From SHVO01 sp041905795 (lineage in GTDB: Bacteria > Pseudomonadota > Alphaproteobacteria > Rhodospirillales > Rhodospirillaceae), in the NCBI GenBank assembly GCA_041905795.1, contig JAYRKL010000008.1:1-64000 (forward strand): a stretch of 64,000 bases of DNA, read 5' to 3'. Positions 41,096-50,022 of the stretch are shown here, piece by piece. Positions within the stretch are counted from its first letter, which is position 1, and the number at the start of each line of letters is the position of its first letter. The position numbers and the translations under genes were made by a program. The notes under the pieces were generated by a model, which was not told where the DNA came from, ran no database searches, and worked only from the letters and a program-made list of their open reading frames with translations.

Positions 41096-42550
41096 TTAAA
41101 GCGGAATCCGCAACGTCGCGCGGAGCCCGCCCATGGGGCTGGAGGCGAGGGTGATGTCGCCGCCCATGCCGTGCACCAGGTCGCGGGCGATGGTGAGACC
41201 CAGGCCGATCCCGCCGGTGCGCGGGTTGCGCGACGGTTCCAGCCGGTGGAAGGCGCGGAAGGCTTCCTCGCGTTTGTCGGGCGGGATGCCCGGCCCGTCG
41301 TCATCGACATCGATATGCAGGAAGCCGGCGGCCTGGATGGCGCTGACGCGGACCTTGCGCCCGTAGCGCACCGCGTTGGCCACGAGATTCCCCAGGCATC
41401 GTCCGAAGGCGACGGGTTTCAACGGCAGGCGCGTGGGCAGGGCGCCGAGTTCGAGCGCGATGTCGGCGCCTTCGCGGCGGAACCGCCCGGTCACGTCGGC
41501 CAGCAATTCCGCCGGATTGGACGGCACCGCGGTCTCGGCGCCGTCACCGCGCGCAAAGGCCAGATAGGATTCCAGCATCCGCTCCATCTCGGTGACGTCG
41601 TCGCGCATGGCGGTGACGTCCTCCGGGCTCGCGCCGGTCATCATGGCGAGCTGCAGTTTCATGCGGGTGAGCGGAGTTCGCAGATCATGGGACACACCCG
41701 CCAGCATCTCGGTGCGCTGCGCGATCTGCCTTTGGATGCGCTCGCGCATGATGGTGAAGGCCCGCGCCGCCTGGCGCACCTCGAGCGCGCCTTCCGCCGG
41801 GAAATTCTGGACTTCGCGGCCCTTGCCGAACGCCTCTGCGGCGCGCGCCAGGCGGCGCACGGAGGCCACCTGGCTGCGCAGATAGACCGTGGCGACGCCG
41901 AACAGCAATACCGACGAGCCGGTGAGCCACATGACGAAGACTAAAGTGCTGTTGCCGCCGGCCTGGATGCGGCTGCGCGGCACCATGATGTTGAGCAGGC
42001 CGTCGTCCTGCTGGATCTGCACCAGCACCAGCCGGTCGAGACGGAATTTCAAGGTGTCGATGACAAAGCTGCGCCCCACCACTTGCCAGACCGCGCGCTT
42101 GAGCGAGGTATCGGCTCCCTTGTCGCCGTGCACGGCCCGCTCGTCCTTGAGTGCGGCGCCGGGCAGGAAAGAGACGTCGAACCCCATGGCCTTGCGGGCG
42201 TTGCCGATCACGCGTTCGCGGTCCGCCGGATCCCGCAGGTCGGCGAACGCCATCGACACGCCGGCAAGATCGCCGGCGAGATCGTCCTCGATGCGTTCGT
42301 TCACCGCGCTCAGGTGGTTGTCGAAGAACACATAGGTCGAGATCACTTGCACCAGGATGAGCGGGATCAGGATGGCGAGGCTGGCGCGCGCCATCAAGGT
42401 GGCGGGCATCACGCGTTCCAGCGGCTGCGGCGGAAACAGCTTCTGCCAGGCCTTCACGATCGCTTCCGCGATCCAGTCGTCGCGGCCTGCCGGGACTTGC
42501 GGCCCGGTTTCACGCGGCGGCGGACCGTGGGTTTTTTCGGCGTGGTCCAT
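41096..42550 (-). CDS. Membrane sensor histidine kinase (EnvZ-like)
   Basis: 484 aa. Two transmembrane helices (residues about 52-76 and 198-220) flank a periplasmic domain of about 120 residues. Then come HAMP (VASVRRLARAAEAFG..) and the H-box GVSHDLRTPLTRMKLQLAMM, with catalytic His near residue 281. The ATP-binding domain has NLVANAVRYG, DDGPGIPPDKREEAF and GGIGLGLTIARDLV. Layout and loop sequences match the EnvZ/OmpR-partner group. The OmpR-type regulator is encoded 22 bp upstream on the same strand. Confidence 0.93.
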   Translation of the reverse strand: MDHAEKTHGPPPRETGPQVPAGRDDWIAEAIVKAWQKLFPPQPLERVMPATLMARASLAILIPLILVQVISTYVFFDNHLSAVNERIEDDLAGDLAGVSMAFADLRDPADRERVIGNARKAMGFDVSFLPGAALKDERAVHGDKGADTSLKRAVWQVVGRSFVIDTLKFRLDRLVLVQIQQDDGLLNIMVPRSRIQAGGNSTLVFVMWLTGSSVLLFGVATVYLRSQVASVRRLARAAEAFGKGREVQNFPAEGALEVRQAARAFTIMRERIQRQIAQRTEMLAGVSHDLRTPLTRMKLQLAMMTGASPEDVTAMRDDVTEMERMLESYLAFARGDGAETAVPSNPAELLADVTGRFRREGADIALELGALPTRLPLKPVAFGRCLGNLVANAVRYGRKVRVSAIQAAGFLHIDVDDDGPGIPPDKREEAFRAFHRLEPSRNPRTGGIGLGLTIARDLVHGMGGDITLASSPMGGLRATLRIPL

Positions 42551-42572
42551 GGGCTCGGTTCAAGACGGGCGT

Positions 42573-43265
42573 TTAAGGATCGGGACGCAGCAGGTAGCCG
42601 GTACCGCGCACGGTCTGGAGATAGCGCGGCTGGCGCGGGTCGGGCTCGAGCTTGCGCCGGAGGCGCGTGATCTGCACGTCGACGGTGCGTGGATTGGCGC
42701 CGTCCTCGCCGACCAGGCCGAGGGCCGCGCGGTCCACCGGCTGGCCCAGGTTCTGGGTGAGGATCTTGAGCAGTTCGGATTCCGACGAGGTCAGGCGCAC
42801 CGGCGCGCCCTCGCGCGTCAGGCGCTGGCGCGCGAGATCATAACGGCAGTCGCCGAAGCGGAGTTCGAGGTTGGCCGAGACCTCCGCCGGCGGCGCGCGC
42901 CGCAGGATCGAGCCGATGCGCAACACCAGTTCCTTGGGCTCGAACGGCTTGGCCATATAGTCGTCGACGCCGGACTCGAGGCCGCGGATGCGGTCCGGGG
43001 CCTCGCCCATGGCGGTGAGCATCAGGATCGGCACCTTGCTGCGGCTGCGGATGGAGGCGGTGAGGGCAAGGCCGTCCTCGCCCGGCATCATCACGTCGAT
43101 CACCAGCAGATCGAACTGCAGCGCCGCCAGGTGGCGCCGCGCCTCCGCCGCGTCGGCGGCGGCGGTGACCATATAGCCGCTCTCGGCGAGGAACTTGCGC
43201 AGCAGGTTGCGGAGGCGGTTGTCGTCGTCGACGACCAGCACATGTGGTGGATAGGACGGTTCCAT
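42573..43265 (-). CDS. OmpR-type response regulator
   Basis: About 230 aa from ATG 43265; an upstream ATG at 43301 would add 12 residues, and neither start has a strong Shine-Dalgarno. The receiver has VVDDDNRLR, Asp in VIDVMMPGEDG and Lys in MAKPFEPKEL. A winged-helix output follows (VRLTSSESELLKILTQNLGQ..TVDVQITRLRRKLE..VRGTGYLL). It is in an operon with a MarR regulator upstream and the histidine kinase downstream. Confidence 0.93.
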   Translation of the reverse strand: MEPSYPPHVLVVDDDNRLRNLLRKFLAESGYMVTAAADAAEARRHLAALQFDLLVIDVMMPGEDGLALTASIRSRSKVPILMLTAMGEAPDRIRGLESGVDDYMAKPFEPKELVLRIGSILRRAPPAEVSANLELRFGDCRYDLARQRLTREGAPVRLTSSESELLKILTQNLGQPVDRAALGLVGEDGANPRTVDVQITRLRRKLEPDPRQPRYLQTVRGTGYLLRPDP

Positions 43266-43307
43266 GATCGCTAGACTAGCCGACGGCGCGGCGGAATTCA
43301 TGGCCGG

Positions 43308-43796
43308 TTACTTGTCGATGGCGATGAAGCGGCGCCGGGCGCCCGGTTCCATCAGGCCGAGCAGCACCTTGCGGAAGCCCTCCACGGCCACCGCGCCGGC
43401 CTCTTTATAGGCGGCGGTCAGGCGCGCGCGCTGGCTGGTGGTGAGTTCGGTCTCCAAGGCGCGCCCCTTCTCGGTCAGGTGCAGGAGGCGCTGGCGGCGG
43501 TCGGCCGTGCCCTGCTTCTGGACGATGAAGCCCTGGCGGATCAGCTGGCTCAACACCCGCGACAGGCTTTGTTTGGTGACATGCAGGATGTCCAGCAGTT
43601 CGCTGACGCTCAAGCCCGGATAGCGTCCGACGAAGTAAACGATGCGGTGATGCGGCCGGCCGAAGCGGTAGGCGCCGAGAATCTCGTCGGGGCGGGCGGT
43701 GAAATCGCGGGCCGCGAAGAACAGCAATTCCATGCCCTGGCGCAGGTCCTCTTCGCGCAGGAACAGCGGATTGACGATGGTTTTTGCCTCAACCAT
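43308..43796 (-). CDS. MarR-family transcriptional regulator
   Basis: About 162 aa from ATG 43796, with GAGGAT upstream; ATG 43814 is an alternative. The winged helix has LSVSELLDILHVTKQSLSRVLSQLIRQGFI and wing TADRRQRLLHLTEKG. The N-terminal helix differs from typical MarR. It is divergent from ilvE across 150 bp that hold an inverted repeat TTACG-N12-CGTAA, a possible operator. First gene of the MarR-OmpR-kinase operon. Confidence 0.9.
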   Translation of the reverse strand: MVEAKTIVNPLFLREEDLRQGMELLFFAARDFTARPDEILGAYRFGRPHHRIVYFVGRYPGLSVSELLDILHVTKQSLSRVLSQLIRQGFIVQKQGTADRRQRLLHLTEKGRALETELTTSQRARLTAAYKEAGAVAVEGFRKVLLGLMEPGARRRFIAIDK

Positions 43797-43854
43797 GGTA
43801 AACGATATCCTCATCACTCAATGCTGCTATGCGCGGCCCGTATGCGGTGCTGCT

Positions 43855-43898
43855 TTGACATAAGCAGATAACGATGTTACGACAACAACTCTTCGTAA
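43855..43898 (+). promoter_or_regulatory. Candidate ilvE promoter with overlapping inverted repeat
   Basis: A perfect -35 hexamer TTGACA at 43855-43860 is followed after about 17 bp by a poor -10 (TACGAC). An inverted repeat TTACG (43877-43881) / CGTAA (43894-43898) overlaps the -10 region. The repeat could bind the divergently encoded MarR protein. Inferred from position only. Confidence 0.35.
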
Positions 43899-43946
43899 GT
43901 AATTTTATTTCAAACACACAAGGCCCTGGACGGGCAGAGGTATACC

Positions 43947-44846
43947 ATGAGCACTGCAGGATTTGACGATCGCGACGGCTACATCTGGATGAACGGCAGC
44001 CTGGTTCCCTGGCGCTCCGCGAAAGTCCACGTCCTCACCCATGCTCTGCATTATGCCTCGAGCGTCTTCGAAGGCGAGCGCAGCTACGCCGGCAAGGTGT
44101 TCCGCCTCGAGGAACATACCGACCGCCTGATCGATTCCGCGCGCCAGCTCGACATGAAGGTGCCGTTCACCCCGCAGCAGATCAACGACGCCACCTACGA
44201 GACCCTGCGTGCCAACAACATCACGGACGGCTATATCCGGCCAATCGTGTGGCGCGGCAGCGAGCAGATGGGGGTCACCGCCCAGAATGCCAAGATCCAT
44301 TGCGCCATCACCTGCTGGGTGTGGCCGTCCTACTTCAGCATCGAAGCGCGCCTGAAAGGCATCCGCCTGTGCATGTCCGAGTGGCAGCGCCCGGGCCCGA
44401 ATATGGCGCCGGTGAAGGCGAAAGCGTCCGGTCTTTACATGATCTGCACGCTCTCCAAGCATAACGCCGAACGCGCCGGTTATGACGACGCGCTGCTGCT
44501 CGACTGGCGCGGCCAGATCGCCGAAGCCACCGGCGCCAATATCTTCTTCGTCATGAACGGCGAGATCCATACGCCGACCGCCGACGCCTTCCTCGACGGC
44601 ATCACCCGCCGCGCCGTCATGGAGTTGGCCCGCAAGCGCGGCTACAAGGTGGTCGAACGCGCGATCTTCCCCGAGGAGATGGCCAAGGCGCAGGAATGCT
44701 TCCTCACCGGCACCGCCGCCGAAGTCACGCCGGTGCGCGAGATCGGCGACTACAAGTTCACGCCGGGCGAGGTCTGCCGCAACCTGATGGCGGATTTCGA
44801 CGTGATGGTCGGCAAGGCGCCGTCAGTAGCCTCGTCTGCCGCTTAA
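43947..44846 (+). CDS. ilvE: Branched-chain amino acid aminotransferase
   Basis: PLP enzyme of fold type IV that makes Val, Leu and Ile from their keto acids. 299 aa. N-terminal DGYIWMNGSLVPWRSAKVHVLTHALHYASSVFEGER carries the family start. The PLP lysine is in PVKAKASGLYM, and EATGANIFFV and FLTGTAAEVTPVREIG follow. AGAGG precedes the ATG. A branched-chain-responsive MarR-like or other regulator is encoded divergently. No other ilv genes are nearby. Confidence 0.95.
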   Translation: MSTAGFDDRDGYIWMNGSLVPWRSAKVHVLTHALHYASSVFEGERSYAGKVFRLEEHTDRLIDSARQLDMKVPFTPQQINDATYETLRANNITDGYIRPIVWRGSEQMGVTAQNAKIHCAITCWVWPSYFSIEARLKGIRLCMSEWQRPGPNMAPVKAKASGLYMICTLSKHNAERAGYDDALLLDWRGQIAEATGANIFFVMNGEIHTPTADAFLDGITRRAVMELARKRGYKVVERAIFPEEMAKAQECFLTGTAAEVTPVREIGDYKFTPGEVCRNLMADFDVMVGKAPSVASSAA

Positions 44847-44870
44847 AAGGCTGGTTGCGTCGGCGGCGCA

Positions 44871-44914
44871 GGAATTAATTGGTCGACATATATGTCGACG
44901 GTACAATTAATTCC
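44871..44914. repeat. Nested AT-rich palindrome after ilvE
   Basis: Outer arms GGAATTAATTG (44871-44881) and CAATTAATTCC (44904-44914) enclose a perfect 18-bp palindrome GTCGACATATATGTCGAC (44882-44899) plus GGTA. It lies between the convergent ilvE and moaE ends. There is no T-run, so it is not a classic terminator. Its AT content contrasts with the surroundings. Confidence 0.7.
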
Positions 44915-44930
44915 GACGGCCTCCAGCTTG

Positions 44931-45377
44931 TCACTTCCAGCGGTCGGCGCGGGCGGTATCGTCGGCGCCGGCGGCGACCCAGGTTTCGCCTGAATCAAGG
45001 GCCTCCTTCTTCCAGAAGGGGGCCTTTGTCTTGAGCCAATCCATCAGGAACTCGCAGGCGGCGAAGGCATCGGCGCGGTGCGCCGAGGCCGTGGCCACCA
45101 GCACGATGGGCTCCGGCGGGCGCAGGGTGCCGTAGCGGTGAATGATGAGCAGGCCGTCGAGGGTCCAGCGCGCGCGCGCCTCCCTGGCCAGATTTTCGAA
45201 CTCGCGTTGCGCCATGCCCGGATAGTGCTCCAGGGTCATGGCGCTGACGGTTTCGTCTCCTTTGAAGTCGCGCACCTGGCCGACGAAGGTCGCGACGCCG
45301 CCGGATTTCGGCACGGTGGCGAGAAAGCCGTTGATCTCGGCGCCGGGATCGAACGGGGCTTCCTGAACCCGGATCAT
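44931..45377 (-). CDS. moaE: Molybdopterin synthase catalytic subunit
   Basis: 148 aa from ATG 45377, which overlaps the moaD stop (ATGA). It converts precursor Z to molybdopterin together with MoaD-thiocarboxylate. Conserved are GGVATFVGQVRDFKGDETVSAMTLEHYPGMA, LIIHRYGTL and the active-site lysine region TKAPFWKKE. The longer frame upstream is moaD sequence out of frame. Confidence 0.95.
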   Translation of the reverse strand: MIRVQEAPFDPGAEINGFLATVPKSGGVATFVGQVRDFKGDETVSAMTLEHYPGMAQREFENLAREARARWTLDGLLIIHRYGTLRPPEPIVLVATASAHRADAFAACEFLMDWLKTKAPFWKKEALDSGETWVAAGADDTARADRWK

Positions 45378-45646
45378 CAGCCCCCCGTGACCGGCGGAAA
45401 GAACGCCACTTCCCGTGCGGGGCCCAGCGCCGCGCCGTGATCGACATGCTGTTGGTCCACCGCGGCCTTGATCAGGCGCCGGTCGGCGAAGGCAGCCGCG
45501 TGGCCGGGGCTGTGGGTCGCGAGCCAATCCATCAATTGGGAAACCGTCGCCACGTCACCGGGCGGGGTCAGCGTTTCCGCGCCGCATCCCACCTTGTCCT
45601 TCACCCAGGCGAAATAGAGCACGGTCAGCGACACGTACGGCCTCAC
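45377..45646 (-). CDS. moaD: Molybdopterin synthase sulfur-carrier subunit
   Basis: 89 aa from GTG 45646, overlapping the pgsA stop. Ubiquitin-like fold with YFAWVKDKVG and AVDQQHVDHGAAL, ending in FFPPVTGG; the C-terminal Gly-Gly is the site of thiocarboxylation. It is translationally coupled to pgsA upstream and moaE downstream, an order found in many Alphaproteobacteria. Confidence 0.94.
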   Translation of the reverse strand: MRPYVSLTVLYFAWVKDKVGCGAETLTPPGDVATVSQLMDWLATHSPGHAAAFADRRLIKAAVDQQHVDHGAALGPAREVAFFPPVTGG

Positions 45647-46245
45647 CCCTGCGACGGCTGGGAATCCCGCGCGTCCTGCGAAGGCAACGGTACGGCGTCG
45701 TCCATGTAGCGCAGGCCCGCGCGCAGGTAGTCATACCCCGTGATCAGCGTCAGCACGGCTGCGATCCATAAGGCCGCTTCACCGATGATGCGCGCCGGGA
45801 GCCACCATGGCGCCGCCGACCCGACGATCAGGAAGCCGAGCGAAATCATCTGCGCGGTGGTCTTGAATTTGGCGAGTTTTGTCACCGGCAGGCCGACGCG
45901 GATCTCGGCCAGATATTCGCGCAAGCCCGAGACCATGATCTCGCGCAGGAGGATGATCAGCGCCGGCAGATAGGCCCACAGCGTCAGTCGGCCGAAACCC
46001 ACCAGCAGCAGCAGCACCGCCGCCACCAGCAGCTTGTCGGCGATCGGGTCAAGGAAGCGGCCGAAGCGCGAGATTTGTTTGGTGCGCCGTGCGAGGTAGC
46101 CGTCGAAGAAGTCGGTGATGCAGGCGACGGTATAGAAGCCCAAGGCCACCCAGCGCATGGTGTTGGAGTCGACGAAGAACGTGACCACCATCAGCGGGAT
46201 GATCATGATTCGCGACAACGTCAGGATGTTCGGCAGATTGAGCAC
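45643..46245 (-). CDS. pgsA: CDP-diacylglycerol-glycerol-3-phosphate 3-phosphatidyltransferase
   Basis: Makes phosphatidylglycerol phosphate. 200 aa with about five helices. The CDP-alcohol phosphotransferase motif is complete: DGYLARRTKQISRFGRFLD followed by PIADK near residue 48 (DGxxAR..G..D..D). It lies between uvrC upstream (42 bp away) and moaD (overlapping), and uvrC-pgsA-moaD-moaE is probably one transcript. Confidence 0.95.
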   Translation of the reverse strand: MLNLPNILTLSRIMIIPLMVVTFFVDSNTMRWVALGFYTVACITDFFDGYLARRTKQISRFGRFLDPIADKLLVAAVLLLLVGFGRLTLWAYLPALIILLREIMVSGLREYLAEIRVGLPVTKLAKFKTTAQMISLGFLIVGSAAPWWLPARIIGEAALWIAAVLTLITGYDYLRAGLRYMDDAVPLPSQDARDSQPSQG

Positions 46246-46286
46246 TGAGTCAGCTACACGGCTATGCGGATCGCGATTTCCCGAGT

Positions 46287-48224
46287 TTAACCCTCGGGGT
46301 GGAAATGGTCATAGATTTTCTTCGCGGTGGCGGCGCTCACGCCTTCCACGCTCTGCAGATCGGCGAGTCCCGCCGCCGCCACGGCTTTGGCCGAGCCGAA
46401 GTGTCGCAAAAGCGCCTTTTTGCGCGCGGCACCGATGCCGGTGACCTCGTCGAGCGCCGATTGTCCCAGGGCCTTCGAGCGCTTGGCGCGGTGGGCCGAG
46501 ATCGCGAAACGATGCGCTTCGTCGCGCAGGCGCTGGAGGAAGTAGAGCACCGGATGATTGAGCGGCAGCATGAACGGTTCGCGCCCGGGCATGAAGAATT
46601 GCTCGCGGCCGGCGTTGCGGTCGGGGCCCTTGGCGATGCCCGCGACGCACAGATCCGAGATGCCGAGATCGGCGAGCACTTTGAGGCCGGCGCTGAGCTG
46701 ACCCTGGCCGCCGTCCAGCAGCACCAGGTCGGGCCATTGGCCTTGGCTGCGCGCGGGGTCTTCCTTTTGCGCGCGCGCGAAACGCCGCGTCAGCACCTCG
46801 CGCATGGCGCCGTAGTCGTCGCCGGGCGCGATGTCCTCGGACTTGATGTTGAATTTGCGGTAGGCGTTCTTCATGAGGCCGGTGGGGCCGGCCACCACCA
46901 TGGCGCCGACCATGTTGGTGCCGGAGATATGCGAGTTGTCGTAGACCTCGATCCGCTGCGGTGCGGCCGCGAGCCCGAACACCTCCGCAGTACCTTCCAG
47001 GAGCTGGCGCTGGGCGGTGTTCTCCGCCATGCGGCGCAGAAGCGCTTCGCGCGCGTTGACGGCGGCGTGGTCCACCAGGTTGCGGCGGTTGCCCCGCTGC
47101 GGCACGGCGATGGTGACGCCGCGCCCCGCGCGTAAAGACAGGGCTTCGACCAGCAGGCCCTGGTTGGCGGGCGCGGCGTTGAGCAGAATCTCCTTCGGCG
47201 CCGGGAAGCTCTCGTAGAACTGGGCGAGGAAGGCCTCCAGCACCGCGTCCTCGGTTTCGTCGGCGGCGTGGGTCGGGAAATAGGCGCGGTTGCCGAAGTT
47301 CTGGCCGCCGCGAAAGAAGAACACCTGCACGCAGGTCTGGCCGCCGGCCTGGTGCAGCGCCACCACGTCGGCCTCGCCGATGCCCTGGACGTTGATGTCC
47401 TGGTGGGCTTGCACCGCCGTCATGGCCCGGATGCGGTCGCGGAACGAAGCGGCGGCTTCGTATTGAAGCGCGCCGCTGGCCGCGTCCATGCGCCGGGCGA
47501 GTTCGTCCTGCACCGCGCGGCTGTCGCCGGTCAGGAACTCGCGGGCCTCGCGCACCAGTTCGGCGTATTCATCCGCGCCGACTCTGCCGACGCAGGGCGC
47601 GCAGCAGCGCTTGATCTGATGGAGCAGACAAGGGCGGGTCCGCGCCGAGAACACCGCGTCGGTGCAGCTGCGCAACAGAAAGACTTTCTGCAAGGTGGTG
47701 AGGGTGGCGTTGACCGCCATCGCCGAGGCGAACGGCCCGAAATACTCGTTGCCCTTGGCGCGCGCGCCGCGGTGCTTGACGATCCTGGGGTAGTCATGAC
47801 CGCCGACGATCATGATGTAGGGGAACGATTTGTCGTCGCGGAAGAGGATGTTGTAGCGGGGCTTGAGCTGCTTGATCAGGTTGCTTTCCAGCAGCAGCGC
47901 CTCGGCCTCGGTGTGGGTGATCACCACCTCGCAGGCCGCGGTATTGAAGACCATGCGCTGCAGCCGGATCGGCAGGCGGTCGACCCTGGTATAGGAGGTG
48001 ACCCGCTTCTTCAGGTTCTTGGCTTTGCCGACATAGAGCACGTCGCCTTTGGCATCGGTCATGCGATAGACGCCGGGCCGGCCGGGCAGGGTCTTGATGA
48101 ATTCGCTCAGGACATGAATACCGTTGCGCCTGGCCTCGGGCGGCGCCGGCGCGGCCTCGCAGTCGCCCCCGGAGGGGCCATCCTCGGGGGGGTGGCCTTG
48201 TTCAAGCGCGGCGATCGGCGGCAT
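46287..48224 (-). CDS. uvrC: Excinuclease ABC subunit C
   Basis: Makes both incisions in nucleotide-excision repair. 645 aa. A GIY-YIG nuclease lies near the N-terminus (PGRPGVYRM..VLYVGKAKNLKKR), preceded by a 38-residue poorly conserved extension. A Cys-rich region follows (CLLHQIKRCCAPCVGRV), then UVR, an RNase-H-like endonuclease domain (EVYDNSHISGTNMVGAMVV) and C-terminal helix-hairpin-helix repeats (GIGAARKKALLRHFG, SVEGVSAATAKKIYD). Complete. Confidence 0.97.
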   Translation of the reverse strand: MPPIAALEQGHPPEDGPSGGDCEAAPAPPEARRNGIHVLSEFIKTLPGRPGVYRMTDAKGDVLYVGKAKNLKKRVTSYTRVDRLPIRLQRMVFNTAACEVVITHTEAEALLLESNLIKQLKPRYNILFRDDKSFPYIMIVGGHDYPRIVKHRGARAKGNEYFGPFASAMAVNATLTTLQKVFLLRSCTDAVFSARTRPCLLHQIKRCCAPCVGRVGADEYAELVREAREFLTGDSRAVQDELARRMDAASGALQYEAAASFRDRIRAMTAVQAHQDINVQGIGEADVVALHQAGGQTCVQVFFFRGGQNFGNRAYFPTHAADETEDAVLEAFLAQFYESFPAPKEILLNAAPANQGLLVEALSLRAGRGVTIAVPQRGNRRNLVDHAAVNAREALLRRMAENTAQRQLLEGTAEVFGLAAAPQRIEVYDNSHISGTNMVGAMVVAGPTGLMKNAYRKFNIKSEDIAPGDDYGAMREVLTRRFARAQKEDPARSQGQWPDLVLLDGGQGQLSAGLKVLADLGISDLCVAGIAKGPDRNAGREQFFMPGREPFMLPLNHPVLYFLQRLRDEAHRFAISAHRAKRSKALGQSALDEVTGIGAARKKALLRHFGSAKAVAAAGLADLQSVEGVSAATAKKIYDHFHPEG

Positions 48225-48640
48225 GGCTCTTATGTGAGGGGTTCAGCCGCGAGGGTCAATCGATTGGCCGGAGAGTGAAAAGCCGGCCCAGGTCCGGCGG
48301 TGCGGGAAGGGGGCAGGCAGGATATCCACCAAACCTGTGGATAAGTCTGTTGAAAAGACCCGGTAAGGCGGCCACCTATGGCCGTGGTCCGGGCTTTTGC
48401 TCCCTCTGCCTAAAAAACGGACAGAAAATATAACTAATTGATATAATTATATTTTTATACAGCCGGCTTTACAGCTCCGCGACTCTTGCGTGACCGTGCT
48501 CACCCGAAAGCCATCGCCGCGGGGCATGAGATTCGGTGTGAACAACTTTGCTTGACAGGGGGGGCCGGCTCTCCCTACGCCGCGAGTCGATGGCGGAATC
48601 CCTGGGAGTCCCGTGCCGGGCCGCGCGCCGCGGGCTGCCG
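48225..48640. other. 416-bp intergenic region with AT-rich island and a DnaA box
   Basis: No gene. It holds a perfect DnaA box TGTGGATAA at 48336-48344 and weaker matches nearby (ATATCCACC at 48322, TGTGAACAA near 48538). An AT-only stretch follows with an inverted repeat AAAATATAA/TTATATTTT (48425-48433 with 48447-48455). GANTC sites occur around 48481, 48532 and 48585. The uvrC promoter should also lie here. Confidence 0.55.
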
Positions 48641-49063
48641 TTAACCTTTGGGACGGGGCGCAATCCGGGAGAAGCGCTCGATCTCGACTCCCACACTGCT
48701 GGCGTCGGTGAACACGTCCAGCTTCTCCACCCGTACGCGGGCGGAGCGGCATGAAGGGTCCTGCAGGCAGACGGCGGCGATGCGCTCGGCCAGGGTCTCG
48801 GCGAGATTGACGTGCCCGTCGGCGGTGATGGCGCGGATCTTGGTGACGATGTCCTCGTAACAGACCACGTTCTCGAGCCGGTCGTTGTGGTTGGCGTCTT
48901 CGGTGACGCCCAGGTCCAGGTTGATGCGCACCCGCTGTTCCCGGCCCTTCTCATGCTGATGCACGCCAATGTTGCAGGACAGGACAAGGTCGCGCACGAA
49001 CACATGGCGCAGGCCGGCGGCGGCGTCGGCGATCTTCAGCGGTTCAATGACAGGTTTGCTCAT
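48641..49063 (-). CDS. folB: Dihydroneopterin aldolase
   Basis: Folate pathway enzyme that cleaves dihydroneopterin to 6-hydroxymethyl-dihydropterin. 140 aa. VFVRDLVLSCNIGVHQHEKGREQRVRINLDL is the family N-terminus with the active-site Glu, and SVGVEIERF closes the domain. GGAG lies 7 bp before the ATG. It is paired with a FolM-like SDR 24 bp upstream, both for pterins. Confidence 0.93.
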   Translation of the reverse strand: MSKPVIEPLKIADAAAGLRHVFVRDLVLSCNIGVHQHEKGREQRVRINLDLGVTEDANHNDRLENVVCYEDIVTKIRAITADGHVNLAETLAERIAAVCLQDPSCRSARVRVEKLDVFTDASSVGVEIERFSRIAPRPKG

Positions 49064-49087
49064 GAGGGCGCTCCGTCCTACATCCTG

Positions 49088-49867
49088 CTAGTCGCAAGGA
49101 TCGGCGTTGCCGGGCACCTGACCCCACCCCAGGTGCTGGCCGCCGTCCAGGGCGATCATTTGGCCCGTCATGGCCGGGGCCGCAAGGATGAAACGCACCG
49201 CCGCGGCGATTTCCGAAGGAGTCGTCGGCCGCTCCAGGGGCAGCGTGCGCGCCACCGCGTCGAATTGGGCCTGGGTCTGGCGCGGACTGGGCAGGGTCGG
49301 CCCCGGACCGATGCCGTTGACCCGGATGCGCGGGGCCAGCGCCAGGGCCGCGGTCTGGGTGAAGGTCCAGAGACCGGCCTTGCTGAGGGTATAGCTGGCG
49401 AAGTGGGGCGTGAGGTGCCACACCCGCTCGTCCAGGATGTTGATGATGGCGCCGCGCGCGGGCGCGGCCACTTGCGCCGCGAACGCCTGGGACAGGAAAA
49501 ACGGCGCGCGCAGGTTGATCGCCATGTGACGATCCCAGCTTTCCACGGTGGCGGTGGCGAGGTCGTCGCGCTCGAACACCGAGGCGTTGTTGATCAGGCA
49601 GCCAACCGGGCCCAACGCCGCGGCCGCCTTGGCCATGACCGCGGCGGGCGCAGCAGGGTCGGCGAAGTCGGCCGGGATGGCGACGGCGCGGTCCGGTCCC
49701 ACTTGTGCCACCAATTGGTCGGCCTCCGTGTCGGACCCGGAATAGTGGATGGCGACCTTCCAGCCGTCGGCGGCGAGTCCTTCGGCCAGCGCGCGCCCGA
49801 TGCGCCGCGCCGCGCCGGTGATGAGGGCGGTCTTATGGGTGACATCGGTGGCGGGGCGGGATGTCAT
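49088..49867 (-). CDS. SDR oxidoreductase, FolM/pteridine-reductase-like
   Basis: 259 aa. The cofactor motif TGAARRIGRALAEGLA has the double Arg seen in NADPH-dependent pteridine reductases. INNASVFERDDL and catalytic SYTLSKAGL (Tyr-x3-Lys) follow, and GPTLPSPRQT is in the substrate loop. Adjacent to folB, it is probably a dihydromonapterin or dihydrofolate-type reductase. The exact substrate is inferred from context. Confidence 0.85.
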   Translation of the reverse strand: MTSRPATDVTHKTALITGAARRIGRALAEGLAADGWKVAIHYSGSDTEADQLVAQVGPDRAVAIPADFADPAAPAAVMAKAAAALGPVGCLINNASVFERDDLATATVESWDRHMAINLRAPFFLSQAFAAQVAAPARGAIINILDERVWHLTPHFASYTLSKAGLWTFTQTAALALAPRIRVNGIGPGPTLPSPRQTQAQFDAVARTLPLERPTTPSEIAAAVRFILAAPAMTGQMIALDGGQHLGWGQVPGNADPCD

Positions 49868-50022
49868 GGGGCTCGCGTGAAAAAAGGGGCGTGAAAGCGG
49901 GGCGTGTGACTACGCCTAGGTAACGCCGGGTGCCGGGACACACAAGACCTCGCGGGAATCTCGATACCGCGGGCCATTGACGCTTGCCGTGGGTCGGCAA
50001 AAGCGGGAATAACCCGAGGACC

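Noticed and set aside
48225..48640. Chromosomal replication origin
   Set aside because: Only one exact DnaA box and no typical origin neighbours; kept as a low-interest observation instead.
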